Shown here: positions 43,801-51,155 of the stretch, in pieces
Layout of the letters: every line of letters begins with the position of its first letter
How positions within the stretch are numbered: the stretch's first letter is position 1
Source of the DNA: Candidatus Obscuribacterales bacterium
GTDB taxonomy: Bacteria; Cyanobacteriota; Vampirovibrionia; Obscuribacterales; Obscuribacteraceae
DNA: 64,000 nt
Direction of reading: 5' to 3'
Assembly: GCA_020050835.1 (NCBI GenBank)
Contig: JAGVKB010000137.1
Coordinates: forward strand, 20,676-84,675
Position numbers and translations under genes: made by a program
Notes under the pieces: model-generated
What the model was told of the DNA's origin: nothing
What the model saw: only the letters and a program-made list of their open reading frames with translations
Database searches by the model: none

Positions 43801-43899
43801 CATCATGTATAAAAATACCGCTACTCCAATTATGGCCACTACGATCGCGCATATCGCAGATAGCGGTAAGCCACCGTACTGGCTTCGCTTGTTTGTCAT
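40825..43899 (-). CDS. Large TadG-like protein
   Basis: A 1024-residue protein starts with a basic tip, one helix (AICAIVVAIIGVAVFLYMMIL) and the TadG-type segment FANASDAGALNVAKVAL. The helical exported part that follows holds the usual scattered aromatic residues. The middle (about 500-545) is low complexity (TTGSSGTSGTTGDSGTSG, then poly-Ala). The C-terminus is Cys-rich (GCRPLDCPCECYP). An 11-residue unit RHAGI(T/N)AQPHT occurs twice, at 494-504 and 993-1003. TadG proteins cap or regulate Flp pili, but most are 400-600 residues, so this one is enlarged. AGGAGA precedes the ATG and a strong hairpin follows the stop. Confidence 0.7.
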   Translation of the reverse strand: MTNKRSQYGGLPLSAICAIVVAIIGVAVFLYMMILGGGKEFANASDAGALNVAKVALRAPFLKLNEVADVQVGGKTYSAAKLFRGLGDGAAKDEINLRNINGIWRHALVAGLNYSAMANQAAATPAALSNAQAMCQLASAMSTTLRQRLTNADGLKTAFTDYCKQNSTRMLGNDSSNVQIIDGWQVAYVDRGGASNVQFDPTQIPEGLPQTALNAINGARDGNGFIRGYQEIVVDPTNNLRYYFTTLPGNSRPHLVSQSTFNSSTGIPEQDSRPYVPNTFQVMAQMLIKEGAKDGKEAEARMTNVASFGQSGPMDVLKPSPSSFFIRIANRPGQGTPGTDISQAVKPANYALDQVPPNGYHAIEWANAQLLGARSNGAPPANLNDGDSFTTAMKDPPFLINDPDVPGKSMRNSNDTAFSYGNTSDITDTYESVLQKGAMPSGLKDSNGDFTADCLIVGLNHNDTRIAAAFPDSGSSGSGSTSSVPRKKHLASKRHAGITAQPHTSTTGSSGTSGTTGDSGTSGTSGSDSEAAAAAEAAAANLLKRFFEDAQGNLSGKKIDTDTISETSKTDPVVKQWVGETYGKGYLHLDQMEFGSRSHPHLWTMAPGIKAGTVYQNNKALQFDGIQSTSGYESDAHELFKYAFSNGLGIELFSGMEEVGQNRPPENSSKSVLFAKSTTVRVMLYPENTGVAYSPAGIMAAYSYPEVNQKLFGNGSLGNPEANSELGLLKAIRERMVTRIKQMDPDQFKTWTDADLRNFLTGVNNPTLPMGEDAYIFLNQEGKLVCRAASQVATENADIAASIVELGNTKNGVGLLVATDGRPIGEKIDATSVRANNPFDKDRNTIAYVGPRYPAKDGMYLVGGDWGYNPVFTNNATGASGLGDGGATDVRHWYFYVMAPCSGSGGMLAECVLGEFFNQPDTLRGAGGDQDPRLPPPCDLIAGVNHGCRPLDCPCECYPDMALINSLGSNYVTPDKFQSAIAAGTKKIDRAVRHAGINAQPHTNVTDTNTAATCKSNCSHSGPC

Positions 43900-44144
43900 T
43901 GCGACGGTCTCCTTTCCTTTGGGAATTAAACGTGATAACTCTGTGCCTGCATGCGACTAAAACGATATAGGCACTTTCTCCCGCTGCCAACGAGGAATAT
44001 ACAGAAAGATAAAATGCGTGTAACCTTAGCAAGTATAGCAGCTTAAATTTGATTCATCAAGCACCCGTTCCGTATTCGCCAAGGGCGAATTATTAAATCC
44101 GGTAAATGTTGTTGGCGGTCTTCTAGCTTTCGGGCTCGTAATAC

Positions 44145-45443
44145 TTAGCTCGCAGGTATTAGTGTCGATTGTTGGTTGAATATCTTCCAGAGCATCTCTT
44201 TCAGTTGCCAGGCCCAGTCGTTGCGGCGAGCCTTAAGCTTGGCCAGGCTCTGGACAACTTCAGGATCTTCCTTTCTGTATTTCGATGCTTTTAAATAACA
44301 TTCCAGCGCCTCTTCGTTTTGATGTGTTAGCTCGAGGTCTTTGCCCAGTCTCAGCCAGGCCCTGCCGTATGTGGGTTCCACCTGCAGGCCTTCTCGATAA
44401 AAAGCCATTGCTTGTGCGGGCTTGCCAAATGCATCATATATATCCCCGAGGCAGAAAAGGAACTTTCCCTGATGTCCGGTTCCACGTAATCTGTCTGAGG
44501 TGTCTCTAATTTTTTGCAATATTTCGGCTTCGGCAACTCCTTTGGATTGGCAAAAATCTATCATGTCAATCACTTTATCTTTATCGTCCCCCAGGAGATG
44601 GTCCAGGTTGACATCTAGTCCCATTCTGCCGAGGGCGGCTTCAAGCGCGACCAGGTGATCGCCTTGCCGCTCGGACTCGGACAGATAGAGAGTGATCAGC
44701 TCTTTGTGAAACGGGCCGTGCACATAACCGCTTGAAAGAGCTGACAAGGCCTCCTTGTCTCTTCGCAGCTTCAATAAAGCTTCCGCCTTGCAAAGGTATG
44801 CATCCGGATAGCCTGGGCTAAGCTCAAGTGCTCTTTCGGCGGACTTTAGCGCTTCGGCATAGTGCGCTTGGTTGTATTGTGCCTCTGAAAGTGCGCAATA
44901 TATAAGTGGGTCGGCCGGTTTGAGAGAGCGAGCCTTTTGTAAGCATGCTTCCGCATCGGCAGCTCGATTCAAGCGGTTTAACAGCGAGCCCTTGGCAAGC
45001 AGTAGGCGCGGGTTTGCTGGGTGAATCTTCTCTGCCTCTCTTAGTATCTTTTCCGCATCGGCGAGTTTTGTATGCCGATACTTCTCGTTGATCAGCAATA
45101 TCCAAACTTCAGGTTGGCTGTTGTCGAGCCTGAGGGCTGTTTCAAACTCCTGCGACGCCAGCTCGCCAAAGTTGTAACCGGAGTAGAGTTTTCCCAGTAG
45201 TATATGGGGGCGCGGATCGTCTTTGAGCGATTGACAGAAGGCAGTCAGTTTGTCTGTATCGTCCTTGGCGACAGTGCCGTTGGCAATCCTCTGCTCAATC
45301 CGATCGAGTTCTGATGACTCTCCTGTGGCTGGTAAACCCAGCAAGCTAATCAGCGACAATTGTAGTAAGACGAGCGCTGCAATCTTGGTCCGGCTATACC
45401 TGTCCCAATCCCAAGCGACTTTCGCATTGCGAAATAGTGGCAA
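44145..45443 (-). CDS. TPR repeat protein with signal anchor
   Basis: A hydrophobic segment (IAALVLLQLSLISLLGLPATG) is followed by about ten tetratricopeptide repeats. Good examples contain RAADAEACLQKARSLKPADP and HYAEALKSAERALELSPGYP. The last repeats run to residue 415 or so. TPRs make protein-binding superhelices; exported TPR proteins often organise envelope assemblies. The start is TTG at 45443 because AAGGAGG stands 5 bases before it; starting earlier would overlap the cytochrome gene. The gene follows that gene by 10 bases and so belongs to the cytochrome operon. Confidence 0.75.
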   Translation of the reverse strand: MPLFRNAKVAWDWDRYSRTKIAALVLLQLSLISLLGLPATGESSELDRIEQRIANGTVAKDDTDKLTAFCQSLKDDPRPHILLGKLYSGYNFGELASQEFETALRLDNSQPEVWILLINEKYRHTKLADAEKILREAEKIHPANPRLLLAKGSLLNRLNRAADAEACLQKARSLKPADPLIYCALSEAQYNQAHYAEALKSAERALELSPGYPDAYLCKAEALLKLRRDKEALSALSSGYVHGPFHKELITLYLSESERQGDHLVALEAALGRMGLDVNLDHLLGDDKDKVIDMIDFCQSKGVAEAEILQKIRDTSDRLRGTGHQGKFLFCLGDIYDAFGKPAQAMAFYREGLQVEPTYGRAWLRLGKDLELTHQNEEALECYLKASKYRKEDPEVVQSLAKLKARRNDWAWQLKEMLWKIFNQQSTLIPAS

Positions 45444-45453
45444 AACATCCTCC

Positions 45454-46239
45454 TTAAGGTGGCTTGGATAGAGCATTGTCCCGCTGTTCTGGGCTGAGGT
45501 ATGTCGGTTGATTATCCACATGAAAATGTCTTACGTAGCGGACCAATTTGTTTATGAGCGCATCGTCAAATGTCACACCGTTAAGTGGGTCCCTACGTCC
45601 CAAGAAGGGTGGCATTGCAGTTGGATAGAGTCCTTCCGATATGTGATTGTATAGCATAGTGTCTTCGCGGTCGAAAAAGCGGTTGTATTGATGGAAATTG
45701 GCCGAAAGTGGGTTGAGATGCCGAGCCAGTGGACCGTCTCCGAAGCCTTTCTCGCCATGACAGTCCGCGCAATTCGCTCCAAATACTGGCTGTAGGTCTT
45801 GCAACTCTTCTGGTGTCGCTGGGGGGGAGGCAAAGGAGCGACAGAAAAAGACCAGGTCCCAAATCGCATTGTCAGTCAAGCGGCCTTTCAAGGCGGGATG
45901 GTCCCAATTTGGTAAGCCATAAGCCAGAAACTGATAAAGGACGATTGGTCTGCCCAAGGTGATTGGACTGTGGGTCATATCGTTCGCGTGAAATGTTCCT
46001 GTTCCATACTGTCCATGGCACTTGGCGCATTGCTGCTCCTCCCAAACTGTTTTGCCGTCCGGGACGGACGGATTGATGTCTGGAAAGGTTACGGGCTTAC
46101 TTTTGAGGTCGGTGTCGATGGTCGATGCCGGCACCGGGTGTTGCGGGCCTTGTTTGAAAGTGGCTGTCTTCGCGCACCCGGTAGACAGCAGAAGATAGCA
46201 GGCTATAACGCAGGATAGAGTTGCGATTTGGCAAAGCAC
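45454..46239 (-). CDS. Dihaem cytochrome c lipoprotein
   Basis: A lipobox (LLSTGC) at about residues 17-22 predicts a lipid-anchored periplasmic protein. Two c-haem sites are present: CAKCH (about residue 71) and CADCH (about 158), each followed by a Gly-rich loop and a later Met ligand region (PTAMPPFLG for the second). Each half resembles class I cytochrome c. The gene starts 3 bases after the next cytochrome gene, so they are co-expressed. Possible role: electron carrier to an oxidase or other terminal reductase located elsewhere. The start at ATG/leucine-rich segment is plausible, and no alternative is stronger. Confidence 0.85.
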   Translation of the reverse strand: MLCQIATLSCVIACYLLLSTGCAKTATFKQGPQHPVPASTIDTDLKSKPVTFPDINPSVPDGKTVWEEQQCAKCHGQYGTGTFHANDMTHSPITLGRPIVLYQFLAYGLPNWDHPALKGRLTDNAIWDLVFFCRSFASPPATPEELQDLQPVFGANCADCHGEKGFGDGPLARHLNPLSANFHQYNRFFDREDTMLYNHISEGLYPTAMPPFLGRRDPLNGVTFDDALINKLVRYVRHFHVDNQPTYLSPEQRDNALSKPP

Positions 46240-46242
46240 AGC

Positions 46243-47175
46243 TTAGTCTCCCGGTTTCGGAGGGGGGCTGCCCGTGACTGCTGGATTCCATTCGTGTTGA
46301 ACGTGCTCCATCTCGATTACCGAGTTGTCTAGTTGACTGATGTTGTCAATGACTACTTCGCAGTCACGTTGCAGCGTTTTGAGATAGGCTACTAGATACC
46401 AGCGGTCTGTTTCGGAAAGCGTCTCGCCCCAGCGTGGCATGCGGGATCCAGGAACCCCTTCAGTTACTCGATAAAACCAAAACTCGTCGCTGTACTGTTT
46501 GTAGAACGGTCTGGAAAAATTTGACGGTTTGGTTTCCATGGAGATTGAATTTGGACCATTGCCGTAGCCCTCTTGACCGTGACAGGTTGAGCAATTTTGA
46601 ATAAACAGACCGTGTCCGACGTTAACTACGGTTGGTGAATTGGTATCGACCGTCTTACGGGCTAGATATGCGTCGTATTCCTTGGGTGGTTCGACGTAGT
46701 TGCTCACGGAACGGGCGCGACCGAGTATTTCGATGTAGGCAACCAGGTCGGTGAGATCTTCATCTGACAGATAGCTGAAGCTGGGCATGATTGAGCCCGG
46801 CTTCAACAATCTTGGATTGACGAGATGAGCTTTCTGCCAGCCAGGTGGATGTTTGCCACCTTCGTTGGTGAGGTCGGGTCCGGTGCGGGCTGTGCCGAGT
46901 TGATGCGGAGTTTCGTTGACATAATCGCCGGCTTCGACCAGCGGTCCCAATCCGCGGTCTTGCAAGCGCGTATATTGTGAATGACAATAAACGCACCCTT
47001 CTCTGACATAGACTTGGCGACCGCGGGCAGGATTGCCTTTGCGATTCCAAGCGTACTCGTTGCCCCGACCGGTTGGCGCTGGATTGAACAGGAATGCAGG
47101 CAACAACACGGTCGCAAATATGGCAGCAAAAAACGCCACCATAATCCCGATTGCGCCCGTCCGATAGTTAAGCAT
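46243..47175 (-). CDS. Dihaem cytochrome c with CcoO-like domain
   Basis: An N-terminal membrane helix (IGIMVAFFAAIFATVLLPAFL) precedes a first haem domain with GRQVYVREGCVYCHSQY and GTARTGPDL. This is close to CcoO/FixO, the monohaem subunit of cbb3 oxidase. A second class I cytochrome c follows, with CSTCHGQEGYGNGP and a later Met in GVPGSRMPRWG. The fusion of a CcoO-like domain with another cytochrome domain differs from true CcoO (one haem). No CcoN (haem-copper subunit) gene is in the window. The start is ATG giving MLNYRTG, with GGAGA upstream; a longer GTG start is possible. It is divergent from the HTTM locus. Confidence 0.82.
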   Translation of the reverse strand: MLNYRTGAIGIMVAFFAAIFATVLLPAFLFNPAPTGRGNEYAWNRKGNPARGRQVYVREGCVYCHSQYTRLQDRGLGPLVEAGDYVNETPHQLGTARTGPDLTNEGGKHPPGWQKAHLVNPRLLKPGSIMPSFSYLSDEDLTDLVAYIEILGRARSVSNYVEPPKEYDAYLARKTVDTNSPTVVNVGHGLFIQNCSTCHGQEGYGNGPNSISMETKPSNFSRPFYKQYSDEFWFYRVTEGVPGSRMPRWGETLSETDRWYLVAYLKTLQRDCEVVIDNISQLDNSVIEMEHVQHEWNPAVTGSPPPKPGD

Positions 47176-47322
47176 GCGGGTATGTCTCCTGCTCGAACTC
47201 ACCAAAGTGTTCTAGCGTATCAGTCAGGACAATCTTACCGGAACAGACGGTACTTCGATGCCACGTTGGGTGGTCACAAAAACGGTCATCTCAAGTACCG
47301 CTTTCCGCTCGGTTTAGCTAGT

Positions 47323-47328
47323 TATAAT
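47323..47328 (+). promoter_or_regulatory. -10 box of the HTTM locus
   Basis: TATAAT lies 68 bases before ATG 47396, with only a weak -35 (TTTCCG near 47302, 15-base spacing). It sits on the in-frame start candidate at 47327, excluding that codon as the real start of the first gene. Confidence 0.5.
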
Positions 47329-47395
47329 GTTAGTGCAATGTCCATTTGGGGTTCGGTTGAAACCGAATTTTTGTAGCCAAGCTCGTGAGGGTCTA

Positions 47396-47968
47396 ATGGT
47401 GCCTTGGACTAGTCCAATCGGAAGCGGCGCGAGCTCTGTCAAGCTGGCTCTAGTGAATCTGTTTATATGTATTTATGCGCTGGGTACTTTCATCATGTGT
47501 TGCCCTCCTTCGGCTTGCCGAGATGTGATGGTGGCGGCTGTAAAGCCGATTTTCAACTTCTGGGGGCTCTATCAGTATTTCTGGATGTATGCGCCGGACC
47601 CTCCAAAGGTGTATACGATCCGCATTTATGCTGATCTCGTTTTCAAAGATGGTACTCGCAAGACCTGGGAGCTTCCTCGTTTGCTGGACTACAAGAGTAA
47701 CTTCTATTTGCACCAGAGCAAACATCGCTATTATCAGTGGAAGTATTATCTATTCTCGCCAAGAACTTATCCGGAAATTCTAAAAGATGCAGCGCTCTAT
47801 GCTGCTCGAATGAATTTTGACGGCAAGAACCCACCAGTGCTCGTAGTGCTTTACAAAGACACCGTCGAGACTGTGGCTCCTTACTTCAGCGATGATGGTG
47901 TGCTCAGAACTAGCGAGAAGGGGCGAGATCAGTTCTATTACTATCGTCCCAAGGTGGAAGAGCTGTGA
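47396..47968 (+). CDS. HTTM partner protein 1 (PDP-motif, SdpA-like layout)
   Basis: The product (190 residues) has an N-terminal hydrophobic helix (LALVNLFICIYALGTFIMC). A conserved soluble part follows: WGLYQYFWMYAPDPP, then FKDGTRKTWELPRLLDYKS, QWKYYLFSP and MNFDGKNPPVLVVLYKD. The same elements recur in the products of 53115-53678 and 56084-56674, so all three are paralogues. The APDPP element after an aromatic cluster resembles DUF5819-type and SdpA-type partners of HTTM proteins. ATG 47396 has GAGGG upstream and lies after the promoter. The last bases overlap the following HTTM gene (GTGA), so the pair is translationally coupled. The biochemical role is unknown. Confidence 0.7.
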   Translation: MVPWTSPIGSGASSVKLALVNLFICIYALGTFIMCCPPSACRDVMVAAVKPIFNFWGLYQYFWMYAPDPPKVYTIRIYADLVFKDGTRKTWELPRLLDYKSNFYLHQSKHRYYQWKYYLFSPRTYPEILKDAALYAARMNFDGKNPPVLVVLYKDTVETVAPYFSDDGVLRTSEKGRDQFYYYRPKVEEL

Positions 47969-48915
47969 CAACTCTGGCGAAATTAGCAGATTACTGGAAT
48001 ATCTTTTGGTTTAAACCGGAGTCGCCGATACCGGTGGCGGTGTTTCGCATTTTGTTCGGCTTGCTGGTTTTGCAGTTTGGCTGGTTTATGTCCGGAGAGC
48101 TCCCCTGGATGCTGGGCCCGAAAGCGCTCGTTTCTCAAGCGGCTAACGAGGTTTTCAATGTAACTCCGCGCATCAACGTATTTGCATGGTTGCCACAGAC
48201 TGAGGCTGCGGTGTCCGCGTTTTGGCTGGTCTTCATGGCTGCAGCGGCCTGTTTGACGGTTGGGCTCTTTACGAAATTCAGCGCTGTGATTGTGTATCTT
48301 GCGCTCGTCTCTTGCGATGCGCGTAACTCCTTCATTTTCACCGGTGCTGATAACTTGTTGCGAGTCGAGTCCTTCTTGCTCATCTTCAGCCAGTGCGGAG
48401 CGGCCCTTTCAGTTGATCGGCAGCTGAAAGTTTGGCTCCGGAAGAGTCCCCGCTTCGAAACTGAAGCGCTCAGCAGCCCCTGGGCCCTTAGACTAATTCA
48501 GCTGCAGATAGCGCTGTGTTACTGGGCCGCTTTCTCTTCAAAGATTAACGGACATACTTGGATAGACGGATCGGCTGTCTTCTACGTTACGCACATTATT
48601 GAAGAAAACAAATTTGCTATACCATTTGTCTATGACCACCTCTGGACCTGCCAGCTGCTGACCTGGTTTACATTAGTTGTTGAGTTTGCACTGGCCGTTT
48701 TGATCTGGATAAAGGAGCTACGCTTGCCTCTTATTCTTATAGGCATCGCATTTCACCTCGCTTTGGATTACACGCTCATAATTCCGCAATTTCAGTTTGT
48801 GATGATTGCGAGCCTCATTAGCTTCATCGAGCCCACTACTTATGACAAGTTGATGCGGACCGTCAAAGGGTGGGTGCGGCAACCCGATGGCTCTGCCAGC
48901 AGGGTGGGCACTTGA
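47965..48915 (+). CDS. HTTM-domain membrane protein 1
   Basis: HTTM (horizontally transferred transmembrane) proteins share a fold with vitamin-K-dependent gamma-carboxylase. Several hydrophobic segments carry the family motifs ARNSFIFTGADNLLRVESF, QIALCYWAAFSSK with INGHTWIDGSAVFY, and VVEFALAVLIW. Lys193 stands at the position occupied by a Lys in both paralogues (Lys192, Lys193), in the segment that in the carboxylase holds the catalytic lysines. It is 316 residues and lacks the C-terminal extension of the other two copies. It starts with GTG overlapping its partner and its stop overlaps the next gene (TGATG). Carboxylase activity is not claimed. Confidence 0.82.
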   Translation: MTTLAKLADYWNIFWFKPESPIPVAVFRILFGLLVLQFGWFMSGELPWMLGPKALVSQAANEVFNVTPRINVFAWLPQTEAAVSAFWLVFMAAAACLTVGLFTKFSAVIVYLALVSCDARNSFIFTGADNLLRVESFLLIFSQCGAALSVDRQLKVWLRKSPRFETEALSSPWALRLIQLQIALCYWAAFSSKINGHTWIDGSAVFYVTHIIEENKFAIPFVYDHLWTCQLLTWFTLVVEFALAVLIWIKELRLPLILIGIAFHLALDYTLIIPQFQFVMIASLISFIEPTTYDKLMRTVKGWVRQPDGSASRVGT

Positions 48916-51152
48916 TGTTAAAGGCAAGCTTGCGGAGCGGAATCGTCTCTTGCTCGATGATGTTGGCTCTTTCGTCTTGCCGGTCGAATCCTCCGCCTCC
49001 ACCCAAGTTGATCGACGGTAAGCCTGAGGTCTTGTCGGCGCTGGTTGAACAGGAGCGCGGGCGGTTTGCAGATTCCGAGAGGCTATGGCTTAAGCTCGAG
49101 AAAAGTGCCATGGAGTCAAAAGACGCAGCACTACTTGAGCATTGTCAATACTGGCTTTCCAGGTTGTATGCCGACCGGGGAGCCTATGACAAGGCAATTC
49201 CTTACTATACGGAGTTTCTGAAGGAGAAAGATGGACAGCGTAGAGAGGATCGGTATCGAGCCTTAGCTTGGAATGAGGCCGAACTGGGAGATCTCTATTT
49301 CAAGTCCAGGGCGTGGTCGACCGCTGCTGCTCATTATGATAAAGCTCTGGAAGAGTGGTTTAAGTACTCTAGAGTACCGGAGACGATCGGCGTTTTGCAC
49401 AAAGTTGCCTTGTGTCACTGGCACAGTGGTGATGGTGCCGATCCGAAGACGGCCTTCGAAAGCGCTAGAAAGATGTATGAAAAGATGCTTTTCATGCCGG
49501 CTCTAAGGGGGAGGCGCTGGCGCTTCGATGTAGATGCGGCGCTCATGTTGGACGATTTTGCTCGATACCTTGCAGTAAGTGGAGATAAATCAGCTTCAGC
49601 AGAGGTAGGCGGAGCGGCAGAGAAAATTTGGCGTCAGTTAAGTGATCTCGGCACTGTCGGCGAAAAGCCTCAGCCAGTGATCGGCAACGCGGGCGCTTTG
49701 GGGGTAGGTTTAGCCTTAAGCTTGGATGACAAGGCTGAGATACTTAAGCGGCTGGCCGAGCATTTTTGCCTGGTGGGTAGAAAGGTAGAGGCAATGCAGG
49801 TTTACGACACGTGGTTCGATCTACGCGCCAACATGCTAGCTGCCAATCAATCAATTGATTCTGCAGCCAGAGCGGAGCTTGTTCGAGAGCTTTATCGGTC
49901 GAAGGAGAAATGTCTGGCTGCAAACTCAAAATTTACTAGCGCCGATGCTGATGTCGCGGGACCTTCGAATCAGCAGATTGCTGGGTCTGAGAATCCCTAC
50001 TTGTCCGAGTTCAATTCTATACGCAGTCAACAAGAATGCTTCGATCGGCATCAGGAGCTTTGTCACAAGTATGCCTGGGCTGTGCCAAATCAAGCGGCGC
50101 TTGAGGCTCTTCGGCAGAATCAGCCGATTATCGAAATCGGTGCCGGCACAGGATATTGGGCTCATCTCTTAAGGCAAATTGGAGTTAAGATCGCTGCCTA
50201 TGATCTCAACCCGGTGCCGTCGTCGGGAAACCAGTGGCATAGCGGAGCCGGTCGCAGCTGGGCGACAGTGCTCTCCGGAGATGAAACTGCCGTGCGGCGG
50301 AGTTCGGCTCAGGCGCTATTCTTATGCTGGCCGCCGGAAGTAAATCAGTGTGCTTACAACGCCTTACGGCTATTTAAAGGCAACACCGTCATTTATGTTG
50401 GTGAAGGGCCGGGCGGCTGTAGCGGTACCGCCAAGTTCCACAGTCTGTTGGCGCGAGATTGGGATCTGGTAGGACAAATTGAAATTCCGCAGTGGCCAGG
50501 AGTTTACGATGGCTTGTTCGTCTACATGCGTAAACGGGCGAGCACCGCTGTCGGTGAAGGCTCCGCTACCCGCGATTTGAGAGCGCAATCTGGCAAGGAT
50601 TCGGGCGGTAAAAGGGGGCTGGCTCTGCGCCGTAATATCCTGGGAGTGGAGCTTGCCGATACGGCAGAGCGGTCTGCCACAGTCGTTGACGATCTGTCCG
50701 CTTTGCTAGACAGTGGTGTCAAGGTGCGATTTGTGGAGGGTCCCTGCCGAGCATATTTCGACCAGAGGGAACGAACCATAAAGATTGCCAAATCCTGCAG
50801 TGCCAGTCGAAAGCTGCTCGCGATCGCGCATGAGTACGCTCATGCATTACTCAACCCCACGGCTCAGCCGGTAGCCAACAAGATTGGCCGGCAGGAGTTT
50901 GTCGAGCTCGGCATGCAAGATGAAGCAGACGCGATAGTGCACGAGTTGGTTGTCGCGCGCGAGTTGAGAAGGTCTGGAGTTGCTCTGGACCCTTCAACCG
51001 AGCGACTTCTGGATGCCTTCAATAACAAAGGCAGGATGGCAGTCATAAATTTTTTGAACTTAGCGAAGAATTCGGTCAATGACGAGAGCTACGAAACGCA
51101 TTTCGGTCGGTGGTACGATGAGGTGGTTAAGCCTGCTGCGATAAAACGCTGA
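48915..51152 (+). CDS. Lipoprotein with TPRs, methyltransferase-like and HExxH protease-like domains
   Basis: This 745-residue protein has four parts. A lipobox (LALSSC) anchors it in the envelope. TPR-type helical repeats fill about 30-330 (GAYDKAIPYYTEFLKE, AWSTAAAHYDKALEEW). A class I methyltransferase-like domain (about 375-555) has IIEIGAGTGYWAHLLRQIG, AAYDLNP, then LFLCWPP and VIYVGEGPGG. A C-terminal domain with HEYAH (639-643) looks like a zinc peptidase. The first three parts recur in two downstream paralogues; the fourth is unique here. A SAM-binding domain in a predicted exported lipoprotein is unusual and suggests a non-methyltransferase use or a different topology. The one-base overlap with the HTTM gene (TGATG) fixes the start. 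Confidence 0.68.
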   Translation: MLKASLRSGIVSCSMMLALSSCRSNPPPPPKLIDGKPEVLSALVEQERGRFADSERLWLKLEKSAMESKDAALLEHCQYWLSRLYADRGAYDKAIPYYTEFLKEKDGQRREDRYRALAWNEAELGDLYFKSRAWSTAAAHYDKALEEWFKYSRVPETIGVLHKVALCHWHSGDGADPKTAFESARKMYEKMLFMPALRGRRWRFDVDAALMLDDFARYLAVSGDKSASAEVGGAAEKIWRQLSDLGTVGEKPQPVIGNAGALGVGLALSLDDKAEILKRLAEHFCLVGRKVEAMQVYDTWFDLRANMLAANQSIDSAARAELVRELYRSKEKCLAANSKFTSADADVAGPSNQQIAGSENPYLSEFNSIRSQQECFDRHQELCHKYAWAVPNQAALEALRQNQPIIEIGAGTGYWAHLLRQIGVKIAAYDLNPVPSSGNQWHSGAGRSWATVLSGDETAVRRSSAQALFLCWPPEVNQCAYNALRLFKGNTVIYVGEGPGGCSGTAKFHSLLARDWDLVGQIEIPQWPGVYDGLFVYMRKRASTAVGEGSATRDLRAQSGKDSGGKRGLALRRNILGVELADTAERSATVVDDLSALLDSGVKVRFVEGPCRAYFDQRERTIKIAKSCSASRKLLAIAHEYAHALLNPTAQPVANKIGRQEFVELGMQDEADAIVHELVVARELRRSGVALDPSTERLLDAFNNKGRMAVINFLNLAKNSVNDESYETHFGRWYDEVVKPAAIKR

Positions 51153-51155
51153 CTT

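Noticed and set aside
47327..47395. Upstream start for HTTM partner protein 1
   Set aside because: The first candidate codon lies within the -10 box at 47323-47328, and the added residues are not protein-like; ATG 47396 has GAGGG.
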